A stretch of 10,682 nt of DNA from DASPKW01 sp038244055 (GCA_038244055.1 JBBRTW010000238.1:1-10682), one strand, 5' to 3'; shown: positions 1 to 6,437, counted from the stretch's first letter. The notes: generated from the letters alone by a model not told the origin. Numbers and translations are program-made.

Positions 1-876
1 CAACGGTCCAACCAAGTTGAAAATGCCCCCCCGGCTCCTGACCCTTTCGCGTCGAGAGCATTACCCGCCCGAACTTCAGGATCAGGAGCCGGCCCCCAAG
101 ACGCTCCATCCGCCGACCCGGGTTCCCCGGCTCCTGACCCTTTCGCGTCGACAGCCATACCGCACGACCCAGCAAGTCCCCCCGCCAAAGACCGCCTCAT
201 CCGCCTCGACATGTCCGAATACTCCGGCCCCGGCGCGGCCGACCGCTTCCTCGGCACCGCCCACTCCGGCCCGGCGCAGTGGATCCAGAAAATCCGCCAC
301 CAACCCTTCTGCGTCCTCCTTTTGGATGAAATCGAAAAAGCCTCGGAAGAAATCTTCGACGTCCTCCTCGGCGTCTTCGATGAAGGCCGACTGACTGATC
401 CCTGGGGCCGCCTCACCTGGTTCCGCAGCGCCGTCATCATCATGACCAGCAACCTCGGCGCTGCCGCCGCCGAGCCCTTCGGCCTGTCGCGCTCCGCCGC
501 GCCCGCCTACGATTCCGAAGCCGCCGGTTTCTTTCGTCCCGAATTCTACAATCGCATCGATTCGGTGGTCACGTTCAAGCCGCTGTCGGACCAGACCATT
601 CGTGCCATCGCCATCAAGGAGCTCTCAGAACTCTCCCGGCGCGAAGGCCTCGAAAAACAGCGCCTTCGCCTCACCTGGAGCGAGGCGCTGGTCGAGAAAA
701 TCGCCCAGGCCGGCTTCGACCCCCGCTACGGCGCACGCCCATTGCAGCGCTGCATCGAGCTGATGGTCGTCACCCCCCTGTCGCGCTGGCTCGTCGAACA
801 TCCCCAGGCGCGGGATCAGACGATCGAAATGGATTGGGTCGATAATGCAGTGCGGATTGAGTTGGCGTCATCCTGA
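1..876 (+). CDS. ClpA/ClpB-like AAA+ ATPase, C-terminal part (5' end outside window)
   Basis: The frame is open from base 1 to the TGA at 874-876 (291 residues visible), so the gene begins left of the window. The Walker A motif is not in view. Visible features are RLIRLDMSEY (about residues 65-74), Walker B LLLDEIEKA (about 106-114, Asp109-Glu110), sensor 1 in IIMTSNLG, the arginine-finger segment FRPEFYNRID, and sensor 2 in GARPLQR within a ClpB_D2-small type C-terminal domain. These are hallmarks of Hsp100 unfoldases, which use ATP to remodel proteins in the cytoplasm. Two things are odd. About 60 Pro/Ala/Ser-rich residues precede RLIRLDMSEY, where family members normally have a short loop after the Walker A helix. 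The usual GYVG pore loop before Walker B is replaced by a shorter segment, GPAQWIQKIRHQPF. It is probably a divergent ClpB-like paralogue rather than canonical ClpB. The family call is firm; the cellular role is unknown. Confidence 0.9.
   Translation, partial: QRSNQVENAPPAPDPFASRALPARTSGSGAGPQDAPSADPGSPAPDPFASTAIPHDPASPPAKDRLIRLDMSEYSGPGAADRFLGTAHSGPAQWIQKIRHQPFCVLLLDEIEKASEEIFDVLLGVFDEGRLTDPWGRLTWFRSAVIIMTSNLGAAAAEPFGLSRSAAPAYDSEAAGFFRPEFYNRIDSVVTFKPLSDQTIRAIAIKELSELSRREGLEKQRLRLTWSEALVEKIAQAGFDPRYGARPLQRCIELMVVTPLSRWLVEHPQARDQTIEMDWVDNAVRIELASS
29..151 (+). repeat. In-frame 27-bp direct repeat within the AAA+ gene
   Basis: Bases 29-55 and 125-151 are identical over 27 bp and lie 96 bp (32 codons) apart. 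Both copies therefore encode the same residues, PAPDPFAS. They bracket the Pro/Ala/Ser/Gly-rich insertion of the ATPase. This looks like expansion of a disordered linker by internal duplication. Confidence 0.85.
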
Positions 877-983
877 GGGAGCTTCAGGCGACCGAAGGAT
901 CCAGCCCAATAGGTCGCGGCCAGCCTATGTGCCCGATTCGTCCCCACCCTTCCAGCAAGATGCTTCGCTACGCTCAGCATGAC
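867..983. repeat. Imperfect inverted repeat between convergent genes, overlapping a stop codon
   Basis: The left end, GTCATCCTGAG (867-877), pairs with CTCAGCATGAC (973-983) with one mismatch. Further in, CGAAGGAT (893-900) pairs imperfectly with the ATGCTTCG segment (960-967). The whole element is 117 bp and fills the gap between the AAA+ gene and the DUF4159 gene. The TGA stop of the AAA+ gene (874-876) lies inside the left arm. From memory, similar GTCATCCTGAG...CGAAGGAT ends recur as dispersed intergenic repeats in many bacterial genomes; this is not verified here. It could act as a bidirectional transcription terminator or be a relic of a small non-autonomous element. Confidence 0.6.
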
Positions 984-991
984 CGTTAGCG

Positions 992-3340
992 CTACTTCCT
1001 TTTCGGCGGTTTCACCTTCACCGGCGTCTCATTCTTAACCGCCGGCTTGGCCGGTTCGGTCTTCGCCACTTCCGGCTTGGCCGGCTCGGCCTTTGGCGCG
1101 GCCGACCCGCCGGCGGCGGCGTAGAAGAGGATGTTGCGCATCAGATCGGTCGCCGATTGCGGCTCGTATCCGTAAATGCCATCGATCGCCTGACCGACCA
1201 GCCCCGTGCTGAGGTCTTCGAAGCTGAAGAAAACCGCCATGCGATTGTTGACTTCGATCGCTTTGAGGCGCGGGGTCGTGAGATTGCCGAGAAGTTTCTT
1301 GGCGTAAGCGCGGTAGGCGATGGCGCCAGCTTTGGTGCCGGCGGCGAAAAGCGCATGCTCGGGAGCGATCACCTTGGGCTCAGCGCCCGGCCAGAGGGCG
1401 GCCAGTTGCTCCTCGGCCGCGCCGGCGAAATCGGATGATCCGCCGCACCCTTCGATCACCAGCGTCCCGCCCCGGGCGACGTAATCGCGCAGCTCCGATT
1501 TGGCCGTGTCATCCAGCCGGAACTTGGTCGTGCCCGTGAGATGGGCGACCCGGAAATCCCCCTTGGCCAGATCGCCCGTGCCCAGCTTCACCGTCTTCAC
1601 ATCCAGGTCCGTGCCATTGGAATTGTGGGTCACGGCCGCCAGGCGTCGCCATCCGCCGGGTTCGGGATTCCAGTTGCCACCGTACTGCAGCCGGGCGACC
1701 GAGATGGTTTTGGCGGCCTGCACCTGCGGGGATTTGTGGACGATATAAGTCTGCCCCTTGAAGCGAAGCTGCGTGCGATCCACCGCGTAGAAGTAGAGGT
1801 TCCACATGAGCTGATGCCCCTCTTCGCGGCCGCCGTATACGCCGAGCTGCCATAGCTTGGAGAAGTCGGCCGTCGGGAAGAGCACCATCAGCTCGCGCGA
1901 ACCATTGGAGAGCCCGCGCACCACCGGCGCAACCCTCCACTTTTTGTAGGTGAAGGGGTGGTTGAAAATCAGATGATCCTTGGGCAGCTCGCGGAACTCA
2001 TACTCGGGGAAAAGCTTCTGGCCGAGCTTCTGGAATGAATTGGCGAAGGCATCGCTGGCGCAATCCGCGTTGCCGAGGATCATCCCCCCCTGCTCGACGA
2101 ACGTCTTGAGCTTGGCCTGATCGGCATCGGAGAACATCAGGTTCTGGTTGCCGGCGATGTAGAGAATCGGAGCATCGTGCAGGTCATCGACGCTCACCTT
2201 GAGATTGACGATCTGCCAGTTGAGATCGCGCTCGAGCTGCTTGCCCATCCAGCGGGTGAGATTGGCCGCATCGCGCGGGCGCTCGTTCCAGTTGGCCGGC
2301 TTGACCTTGTCGCCGTTGGCATCGAGCGCGTATTCGAGCTTGTTCATCACAACCGGAGCCCGGCCGCGCACGAGGAAGAGCATCGCAAAGCACGTATCGG
2401 GAAGATCCGCGCCCCACGAGCCATTGGCGGCCTGGGTGCGCACCAGGAAATCCGCGCCATCATCGTACCAGTCGATGGTGCCGAAATATTTGTAGCCCGA
2501 GGCCACGCCGACGCGCTCGATGCCGTAGAGGGTGTAGTAGCCGCGGCGGCCGCCGACATTCTTGAAATTGTCGGCCATCCATTTCAGGCCCTTCTCAATC
2601 GAGGCATCGCGGATGTTGCCTTTGCACTCCGCGCCTTTGCCGAGATTGATGTAGTCCTGGGTGATGAAGAGCGTGGCGAGGCCGGCCGCGGTCATGGAGG
2701 CGCGGGAATTGTCCTTGTGCTTGTAGATGTAGGCCCAGCCGCCATCGGGCTCCTGCTGCTCGCGCCAGGCGCCGTCCATGGTCATCCACGCCTGCGTGGG
2801 GACCTCATACCCCGCCTGGACGACGGACCACAGCCCGAGCACGCCGTACTGGCTGATCGAGTGATCGTAGCGCCCGCCGGGGCCATCCTTGACGGGGTAG
2901 TTGAACATCCCCTTGGCCTCGCCTTCGGTTTTCATGGAGGCCAGGAGCAGATCGCCATCGCGCTTGATGAGCGGGGCGACCTCTTTGCTCTGCGGAAGGA
3001 AATGCCAGAGCTGGGCCCGAAGACCCAGGGCATACATACCGGTGATATCCGCCGTCTTGAGGAAACTGACGGCCGGGGTGAGCTTGGGATTGAGAGCGCT
3101 CTCGCCCGAGGCAAGAAGAGCGTAAGTGGCGATGGCGGTCTTGCCACCCCATTGATTGTGGCCTTTGCCGCCTGCGGGATTTTTGGCGGGGTCCCAGATG
3201 CCGCCCCCCTGGTGGGCGTAGAGAAAGGCCTTGGCCTTTTCAATCGCCCGATCGACCTCGGCCGGCGTTGCGGCAAAAGCGGCGCGGCCAAGGGCTGCGG
3301 TCAAAAGAGCCGTGAAGATCAACAACCCGCTTCGTCGCAT
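992..3340 (-). CDS. Exported alpha/alpha-toroid (prenyltransferase-repeat) protein with DUF4159-like domains
   Basis: The protein has 782 residues. I chose the ATG at 3340 because GAGGTG lies 5 nt upstream and it begins a signal peptide (MRRSGLLIFTALLTAALGRA, likely cut after AFA at about residue 23). The frame stays open further upstream but that extension runs through repeat DNA. Residues about 28-330 show helical-repeat motifs of the squalene-cyclase/prenyltransferase toroid fold (AIEKAKAFLYAHQ, PDGGWAYIYKHKDNSRASMTAAG, TQAANGSWGADLPDTCFAMLFLVRG). Residues about 375-470 resemble DUF4159 (LYIAGNQNLMFSDADQAKLK, FVEQGGMILGNADC, KDHLIFNHPF). A clearer copy lies at about 545-665 (ARLQYGGNWNPEPGGWRRL, LRDYVARGGTLVIEGCGG). 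The tail, 746-782, is rich in Ala, Pro and Lys, with EPAKP repeats. Its biochemical function is unknown; related proteins are common in Planctomycetota. It is monocistronic within this window. Confidence 0.85.
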   Translation of the reverse strand: MRRSGLLIFTALLTAALGRAAFAATPAEVDRAIEKAKAFLYAHQGGGIWDPAKNPAGGKGHNQWGGKTAIATYALLASGESALNPKLTPAVSFLKTADITGMYALGLRAQLWHFLPQSKEVAPLIKRDGDLLLASMKTEGEAKGMFNYPVKDGPGGRYDHSISQYGVLGLWSVVQAGYEVPTQAWMTMDGAWREQQEPDGGWAYIYKHKDNSRASMTAAGLATLFITQDYINLGKGAECKGNIRDASIEKGLKWMADNFKNVGGRRGYYTLYGIERVGVASGYKYFGTIDWYDDGADFLVRTQAANGSWGADLPDTCFAMLFLVRGRAPVVMNKLEYALDANGDKVKPANWNERPRDAANLTRWMGKQLERDLNWQIVNLKVSVDDLHDAPILYIAGNQNLMFSDADQAKLKTFVEQGGMILGNADCASDAFANSFQKLGQKLFPEYEFRELPKDHLIFNHPFTYKKWRVAPVVRGLSNGSRELMVLFPTADFSKLWQLGVYGGREEGHQLMWNLYFYAVDRTQLRFKGQTYIVHKSPQVQAAKTISVARLQYGGNWNPEPGGWRRLAAVTHNSNGTDLDVKTVKLGTGDLAKGDFRVAHLTGTTKFRLDDTAKSELRDYVARGGTLVIEGCGGSSDFAGAAEEQLAALWPGAEPKVIAPEHALFAAGTKAGAIAYRAYAKKLLGNLTTPRLKAIEVNNRMAVFFSFEDLSTGLVGQAIDGIYGYEPQSATDLMRNILFYAAAGGSAAPKAEPAKPEVAKTEPAKPAVKNETPVKVKPPKRK

Positions 3341-3390
3341 AGATTCACCTCGCGCCGGTCGGCTGGACTGTCCCCTGAAAGCAAGATCGG

Positions 3391-3396
3391 ATTCTA
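3391..3396 (-). promoter_or_regulatory. Candidate -10 box for the DUF4159 gene
   Basis: Read on the minus strand this is TAGAAT, five of six matches to TATAAT, about 50 nt upstream of the ATG at 3340. A weak -35 match (TTTCCG) lies 16 bp further upstream. A start of transcription near 3384 would leave a leader of about 44 nt containing the GAGGTG ribosome binding site. This rests on pattern matching only. Confidence 0.35.
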
Positions 3397-3446
3397 ACAG
3401 ACATTGCGGATGCGGAAAGGGGAAAACAATGAGAAGTCCGCAAACT

Positions 3447-3483
3447 CCCTCTCCTGTACTCGGGAGAGGGCGGGGGTGAGGGC
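3447..3483. repeat. Hairpin-forming GC-rich intergenic repeat
   Basis: CCCTCTCC (3447-3454) is a perfect inverted repeat of GGAGAGGG (3463-3470), with an 8-nt loop, followed by CGGGGGTGAGGGC. From memory, sequences of this form recur as dispersed repeats in GC-rich bacterial genomes. No T-run follows on either strand, so it is not a textbook intrinsic terminator. It lies about 107 nt upstream of the DUF4159 start codon. Confidence 0.6.
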
Positions 3484-3644
3484 CGAGGAATGAATCGCGC
3501 TCCTTGTTTAACGCCGCACGAAAATCCCTCCGAAACGCTCTCCGTGCGCACCCCGCACCCTCCCCGCGCCACCCGTTAATCCCCCGAAAATCGAGAAAAA
3601 TTCCCATTTCCCACCTCAAAATCCAAGGTCCGTGCGCGCCCCAC

Positions 3645-3660
3645 GTCACGCCAGCGTGAC
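3645..3660. promoter_or_regulatory. Perfect 16-bp palindrome, possible operator
   Basis: GTCACGC-CA-GCGTGAC is a perfect dyad with 7-bp arms. It sits in the divergent intergenic region, 9 bp upstream of a TATTAA sequence (3670-3675) that might be a -10 box. The form suits a dimeric DNA-binding protein, but no regulator gene is nearby and no second copy was seen in the window. Confidence 0.35.
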
Positions 3661-3829
3661 ACCGCGCTCTATTAAAGACGCCCCAAATGCGTCATCACCT
3701 CGAAAATCCCACAGACCATCACAACCCTCCCGCAGCCCAGCGACCCGATCCGCATCTCAAATGTCGTCGATCCCCGCCTGCCCACCACTGTTCCCAAGGC
3801 GAAATCCTGCCCCACCCTGCCAAAATGCG

Positions 3830-3853
3830 CCCAAACCTCCCCAATCATGCCCT
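3830..3853 (+). repeat. 24-bp motif upstream of lpxC-fabZ, copy A
   Basis: The motif begins CCCAAACC and contains CCCCAATCATG. It matches copy B (10488-10511, minus strand) at 22 of 24 positions; the differences are T/G at position 9 and C/T at position 21. Both copies point in the sense direction of the next downstream gene and both are followed by CATCATT heptamers. Confidence 0.75.
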
Positions 3854-3913
3854 TTCATCCTCCAAATCGCGCGGGCGCAATACGAAGTTCAAAATAGGCA
3901 ATCTCCCCGCCCT

Positions 3914-3969
3914 AATCATCATTCATCATTCATAATTCATCATTACGTCCTTCTGCCTTCATCCTTCCG
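3914..3969 (+). repeat. Heptamer tandem repeat upstream of lpxC-fabZ
   Basis: Eight consecutive 7-bp units: AATCATC, ATTCATC, ATTCATA, ATTCATC, ATTACGT, then CCTTCTG, CCTTCAT, CCTTCCG. The first part reads as CATCATT repeats (3917-3944) and the second as CCTTCNN repeats in the same register. The period fades after 3969. It ends 34 bp before the TATAAT box. Confidence 0.8.
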
Positions 3970-4003
3970 CCGCCCCCTCCTTCCCCCTCATTCCTCGCTC
4001 CGC

Positions 4004-4009
4004 TATAAT
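4004..4009 (+). promoter_or_regulatory. Perfect -10 box (TATAAT) for lpxC-fabZ
   Basis: TATAAT matches the sigma-70 consensus exactly and lies 33 bp before the TTG start. The best-spaced -35 (3981-3986, TTCCCC) matches poorly. Transcription would begin near 4016, giving a leader of about 27 nt. Confidence 0.5.
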
Positions 4010-4042
4010 GAAACATTCGCCCCCTGACCCTTTCCTACTGCT

Positions 4043-5374
4043 TTGACACGCCATCAACGTACAATTTCGAAGGAAGTCTCCTTCGCCGGACCCGGTCTCT
4101 TCTCCGGAGATACGGCCACGCTCACGTTCCTCCCGGCCGGGGCGGACCAGGGGATCACCTTCGTCCGCGAGCAGGATGGCAAGGTGGCCCATATCGCCGC
4201 GCTGGTCGCCAATGTCCTCAAGCAGCCGCGCCGAACCTGCCTCAAAAATGGCACCTTGTATGTGCAGACCATCGAGCACTGCATGGCCGCGCTGGTCGGC
4301 ATGGGCATCGATAATGTCGTCATCAAAGTCTCCGGCGGAACGGCCGGCGAAGTGCCCGGCGGGGATGGCTCCTCGCAGGCCTTCGTCGATGCCATTCAGG
4401 AAGCGGGCGTCGTCGATCAGGAACCTTCGGTCCGCCCGCTGATCATCAAAAAGCCCATCCAGGTCAACAGCGGCGACGCCAGTATCGCCGCACTCCCCGG
4501 CCCGGAAGACCGCCTTGAAGTCATTTATGATTTCGAAGCCCCCGCGCCCGTGGGCCGGCAGGTTTACAAATTTCAGTTGATGGATCAAGGCAAGGGCGCG
4601 GATGATTTCGTCACCCAGCTCGCCCCCGCGCGGACTTTCGTCTTCAAGCACGAGGCCGAAGAGTTGCAATCGCGCGGCTTGGGTCAGCATCTCTCGCCCA
4701 AGGATCTGCTGGTCATCGCCGATGATGGGCCGATCGAGAATCAATTCCGCTTCGCCGATGAATGCGCCCGCCACAAAGTGCTCGACCTTCTGGGCGATCT
4801 CTTCCTGGTCGGCCGGCCGATCCGCGGGCGGATATTCGCCCATAAATCCGGCCACTCCCTCAATCATCTCCTCGCCAAGCGCCTGCTCGAGCAAGACGCC
4901 GCCAGCGAGCGCTCGCTGCTGGTCACCCGCGAGGCCGCCCTCGATATCCGCCGCATTCAGCGCATCCTGCCGCATCGTTACCCGATGCTGCTGGTCGATC
5001 GCGTCCTCAAGCTCGAAGGCGATCAGCGCGCCGTCGGCATCAAGAACATCACCATCAACGACATCGTCTTCCTGGGCCATTTCCCCAATCAACCGATTTT
5101 TCCCGGTGTTTTGATCGTCGAGGCCCTGGCCCAACTCGGCGGCATCCTCGTTTCCCAGAAATTGGAGCACACCGGCAAGCTCGCCGTGCTGCTCTCGATG
5201 GACAAGGTCAAGATTCGCCACCCGGTTGTCCCGGGCGATCAGTTGATCCTCGAAGCCATCACCGTCCGCGTCAAAAGCCGCACCGGACACGTCCGGTGCA
5301 AAGCCTTCGTAGGCGACAAACTCGCCGCCGAGGCGGACATTAAGTTTATGCTGGTTGATTCTGAGCCGTTGTGA
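4043..5374 (+). CDS. lpxC/fabZ: LpxC-FabZ fusion: UDP-3-O-acyl-GlcNAc deacetylase / 3-hydroxyacyl-ACP dehydratase
   Basis: The product has 443 residues with two catalytic domains. LpxC (about 1-285) removes the N-acetyl group in the committed step of lipid A synthesis. Its residues are visible: TIEH at 76-79 (Glu78, His79), ART at 196-198, the HKVLDLLGDL zinc motif (His244, Asp248) and KSGHSLNH (His271). FabZ (about 300-443) dehydrates 3-hydroxyacyl-ACP and carries ILPHRYPMLLVDRV with catalytic His311 and GHFPNQPIFPGVLIVEALAQ with Glu360. Such fusions are known in Bacteroidota, Chlorobi and Planctomycetota. The start is a TTG: an in-frame TGA lies at 4025-4027 and the next Met (residue 81) is beyond the zinc-binding His79. 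No Shine-Dalgarno sequence is evident. lpxA follows 233 bp downstream on the same strand. The stop codon sits in the first unit of a heptamer array. Both active sites look intact. Confidence 0.96.
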   Translation: MTRHQRTISKEVSFAGPGLFSGDTATLTFLPAGADQGITFVREQDGKVAHIAALVANVLKQPRRTCLKNGTLYVQTIEHCMAALVGMGIDNVVIKVSGGTAGEVPGGDGSSQAFVDAIQEAGVVDQEPSVRPLIIKKPIQVNSGDASIAALPGPEDRLEVIYDFEAPAPVGRQVYKFQLMDQGKGADDFVTQLAPARTFVFKHEAEELQSRGLGQHLSPKDLLVIADDGPIENQFRFADECARHKVLDLLGDLFLVGRPIRGRIFAHKSGHSLNHLLAKRLLEQDAASERSLLVTREAALDIRRIQRILPHRYPMLLVDRVLKLEGDQRAVGIKNITINDIVFLGHFPNQPIFPGVLIVEALAQLGGILVSQKLEHTGKLAVLLSMDKVKIRHPVVPGDQLILEAITVRVKSRTGHVRCKAFVGDKLAAEADIKFMLVDSEPL

Positions 5375-5538
5375 GTTGTGAGGTGTTAGTTGTCAGTTGT
5401 CAGTTGTCAGTTGTCAGTTGTTAGTTGTCAGTTGTTAGTTGTCAGTTGTTAGTTGTTAGTTGCGAAATGTGAAATCTGAAATTTGAAATCCGAATTCTGA
5501 ATTGTTTTTCTGAACCCTGAACCCTGAACCCTACAAAC
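5371..5538 (+). repeat. 24-unit heptamer array between lpxC-fabZ and lpxA
   Basis: The 168 bp divide into 24 units of exactly 7 bp without a break in register. Units 1-2 are GTGAGTT and GTGAGGT. Units 3-13 are GTTAGTT or GTCAGTT (5385-5461). Units 14-19 are of the type GTGAAAT, CTGAAAT, TTGAAAT, CTGAATT (5462-5503). One spacer unit, GTTTTTC, leads to three TGAACCC copies (5511-5531) and TACAAAC. Three different repeat sequences thus share one 7-bp phase. The lpxC-fabZ stop (5372-5374) is inside unit 1. Because 7 is not a multiple of 3 it does not encode a repeated peptide. Confidence 0.9.
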
Positions 5539-5607
5539 GCCCCGAGCCGCGCCACTAAGATCGTCGCCAACTACAGGAACCACCGGGCCGACCTAAGCCG
5601 ACTACCC

Positions 5608-6408
5608 ATGCCGCAGATTTCGCCGCTATCCATCGTGGACCCCAAAGCCGACATCGCACCCGATGTGGAGATCGGGCCGTTCTGTATTGTTGGCCCGCAG
5701 GTCGTTCTCGGGCCGGGATGCAAGCTCCTGTCCCATGTATCCATCAGCGGGCGCACCACCATCGGCGGCCACAACATCTTCCACCCCAACAGCGTGATCG
5801 GCGGCCCGCCCCAGGACCTCAAGTACAAGGGCGAAGCCAGCAGCGTCACCATCGGCGACCACAACACTTTCCGCGAGGCCGTCACTGTCCACGCCGGCAC
5901 CGAGGGCGGCGGCATGGTCACCCGCATCGGCTCGCACAATCTCCTCATGGTCAACGCCCACGTCGGCCACGATGCCACCGTCGGCAACCGTTGCGTCATC
6001 GCCAACAACGTCATGCTGGCCGGGCACGTCTTCGTCGGCAACAACGTCGTCCTCAGCGGCGGCGCGGCCTCGCACCACTACGTCCGCATCTCCGATTTCG
6101 TCTTCGCGGCCGCGTATTCGCAAATCCACATCGACGTCCCCCCCTTCGTGAAAATCCAGGACGACACCGTCTGGGACATCAACGCCATGGGCCTCAAACG
6201 CGCCGGGTATGTCGATGAAGACATCCAGGCCATCGAAGACGCCGTCCGCCGCCTGTTCATCTCAAAGAAACGCCCGTTCGCCGAGGCGCTGTCGGATTTT
6301 GATACGATGAATGGGATCAACCCGCATGTGAAGCGGTTGGTGGAGTTTTTGAGGGAGCGGGATATGGGGAAGCATGGGAGGTATTTGGAGAGCAAGCGGA
6401 GGCGGTAA
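5608..6408 (+). CDS. lpxA: Acyl-[ACP]--UDP-N-acetylglucosamine O-acyltransferase (LpxA)
   Basis: The 266-residue product transfers a 3-hydroxyacyl chain from ACP to the UDP-sugar in the first step of lipid A synthesis, in the cytoplasm. The N-terminal part has hexapeptide repeats of a left-handed beta-helix (IVDPKADIAPDVEIGPFCIVGP). Family signatures follow: IGGPPQDLKYKGE (about 64-76), MVNAHVGHDATVGNRC with catalytic His121 (E. coli His125), and NAMGLKRAG in the C-terminal helical domain. The length is close to the 262 residues of E. coli LpxA. His156 aligns with E. coli His160, and Ala169 aligns with Gly173, the residue that sets acyl chain length in E. coli. The ATG has no clear Shine-Dalgarno sequence. 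It follows lpxC-fabZ on the same strand across the heptamer array, so co-transcription is possible but not shown. Confidence 0.95.
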   Translation: MPQISPLSIVDPKADIAPDVEIGPFCIVGPQVVLGPGCKLLSHVSISGRTTIGGHNIFHPNSVIGGPPQDLKYKGEASSVTIGDHNTFREAVTVHAGTEGGGMVTRIGSHNLLMVNAHVGHDATVGNRCVIANNVMLAGHVFVGNNVVLSGGAASHHYVRISDFVFAAAYSQIHIDVPPFVKIQDDTVWDINAMGLKRAGYVDEDIQAIEDAVRRLFISKKRPFAEALSDFDTMNGINPHVKRLVEFLRERDMGKHGRYLESKRRR

Positions 6409-6437
6409 GACGTTCCTGATCGCGCTTGGACATTGCC

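Larger units (their letters stand above)
3341..4042. other. Gene-free, C-rich intergenic region between divergent genes
   Basis: This 702-bp stretch separates the divergent DUF4159 and lpxC-fabZ genes. Open frames cross it (for example 3632-4027 plus) but their products are Pro/Ser-rich, lack any recognisable domain, and run through simple repeats. It holds a hairpin repeat (3447-3483), a 16-bp palindrome (3645-3660), a 24-bp motif repeated near the right end of the window (3830-3853), a heptamer array (3914-3969) and a good -10 box (4004-4009). No RNA gene was recognised. Confidence 0.75.

Noticed and set aside
2177..3397. A 406-codon open frame on the plus strand opposite the DUF4159 gene
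   Set aside because: The product is a low-complexity Gly/Ala/Asp/Ile-rich sequence with no motifs, while the minus strand encodes a clear exported protein.
3341..3649. N-terminal extension of the DUF4159 protein by 103 residues
   Set aside because: The extension crosses the GC-rich hairpin repeat, and the internal ATG at 3340 has a good ribosome binding site and begins a signal peptide.
3632..4027. A Pro/Ser-rich open frame of 131 codons before lpxC
   Set aside because: Its composition reflects C-rich DNA and heptamer repeats. A similar peptide string appears opposite the right-end repeats because of the shared DNA motif, not because of a protein family.
4043..4065. TTGACA (4043-4048) followed by TACAAT (4060-4065), resembling a strong promoter
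   Set aside because: The spacer is only 11 bp, far from the usual 17, and both boxes lie inside the start of the LpxC coding region.
3959..5290. A 443-codon open frame on the minus strand opposite lpxC-fabZ
   Set aside because: It is antisense to a gene with intact catalytic motifs, its product shows no recognisable domain, and GC-rich codon use commonly opens such frames.
5511..5531. TGAACCC repeats as a telomere-like end sequence
   Set aside because: Only three copies, flanked by coding genes on both sides in the chromosome interior; they belong to the local heptamer array.
5371..5538. Possible CRISPR array
   Set aside because: The units are 7 bp with no spacers and no cas genes are present.
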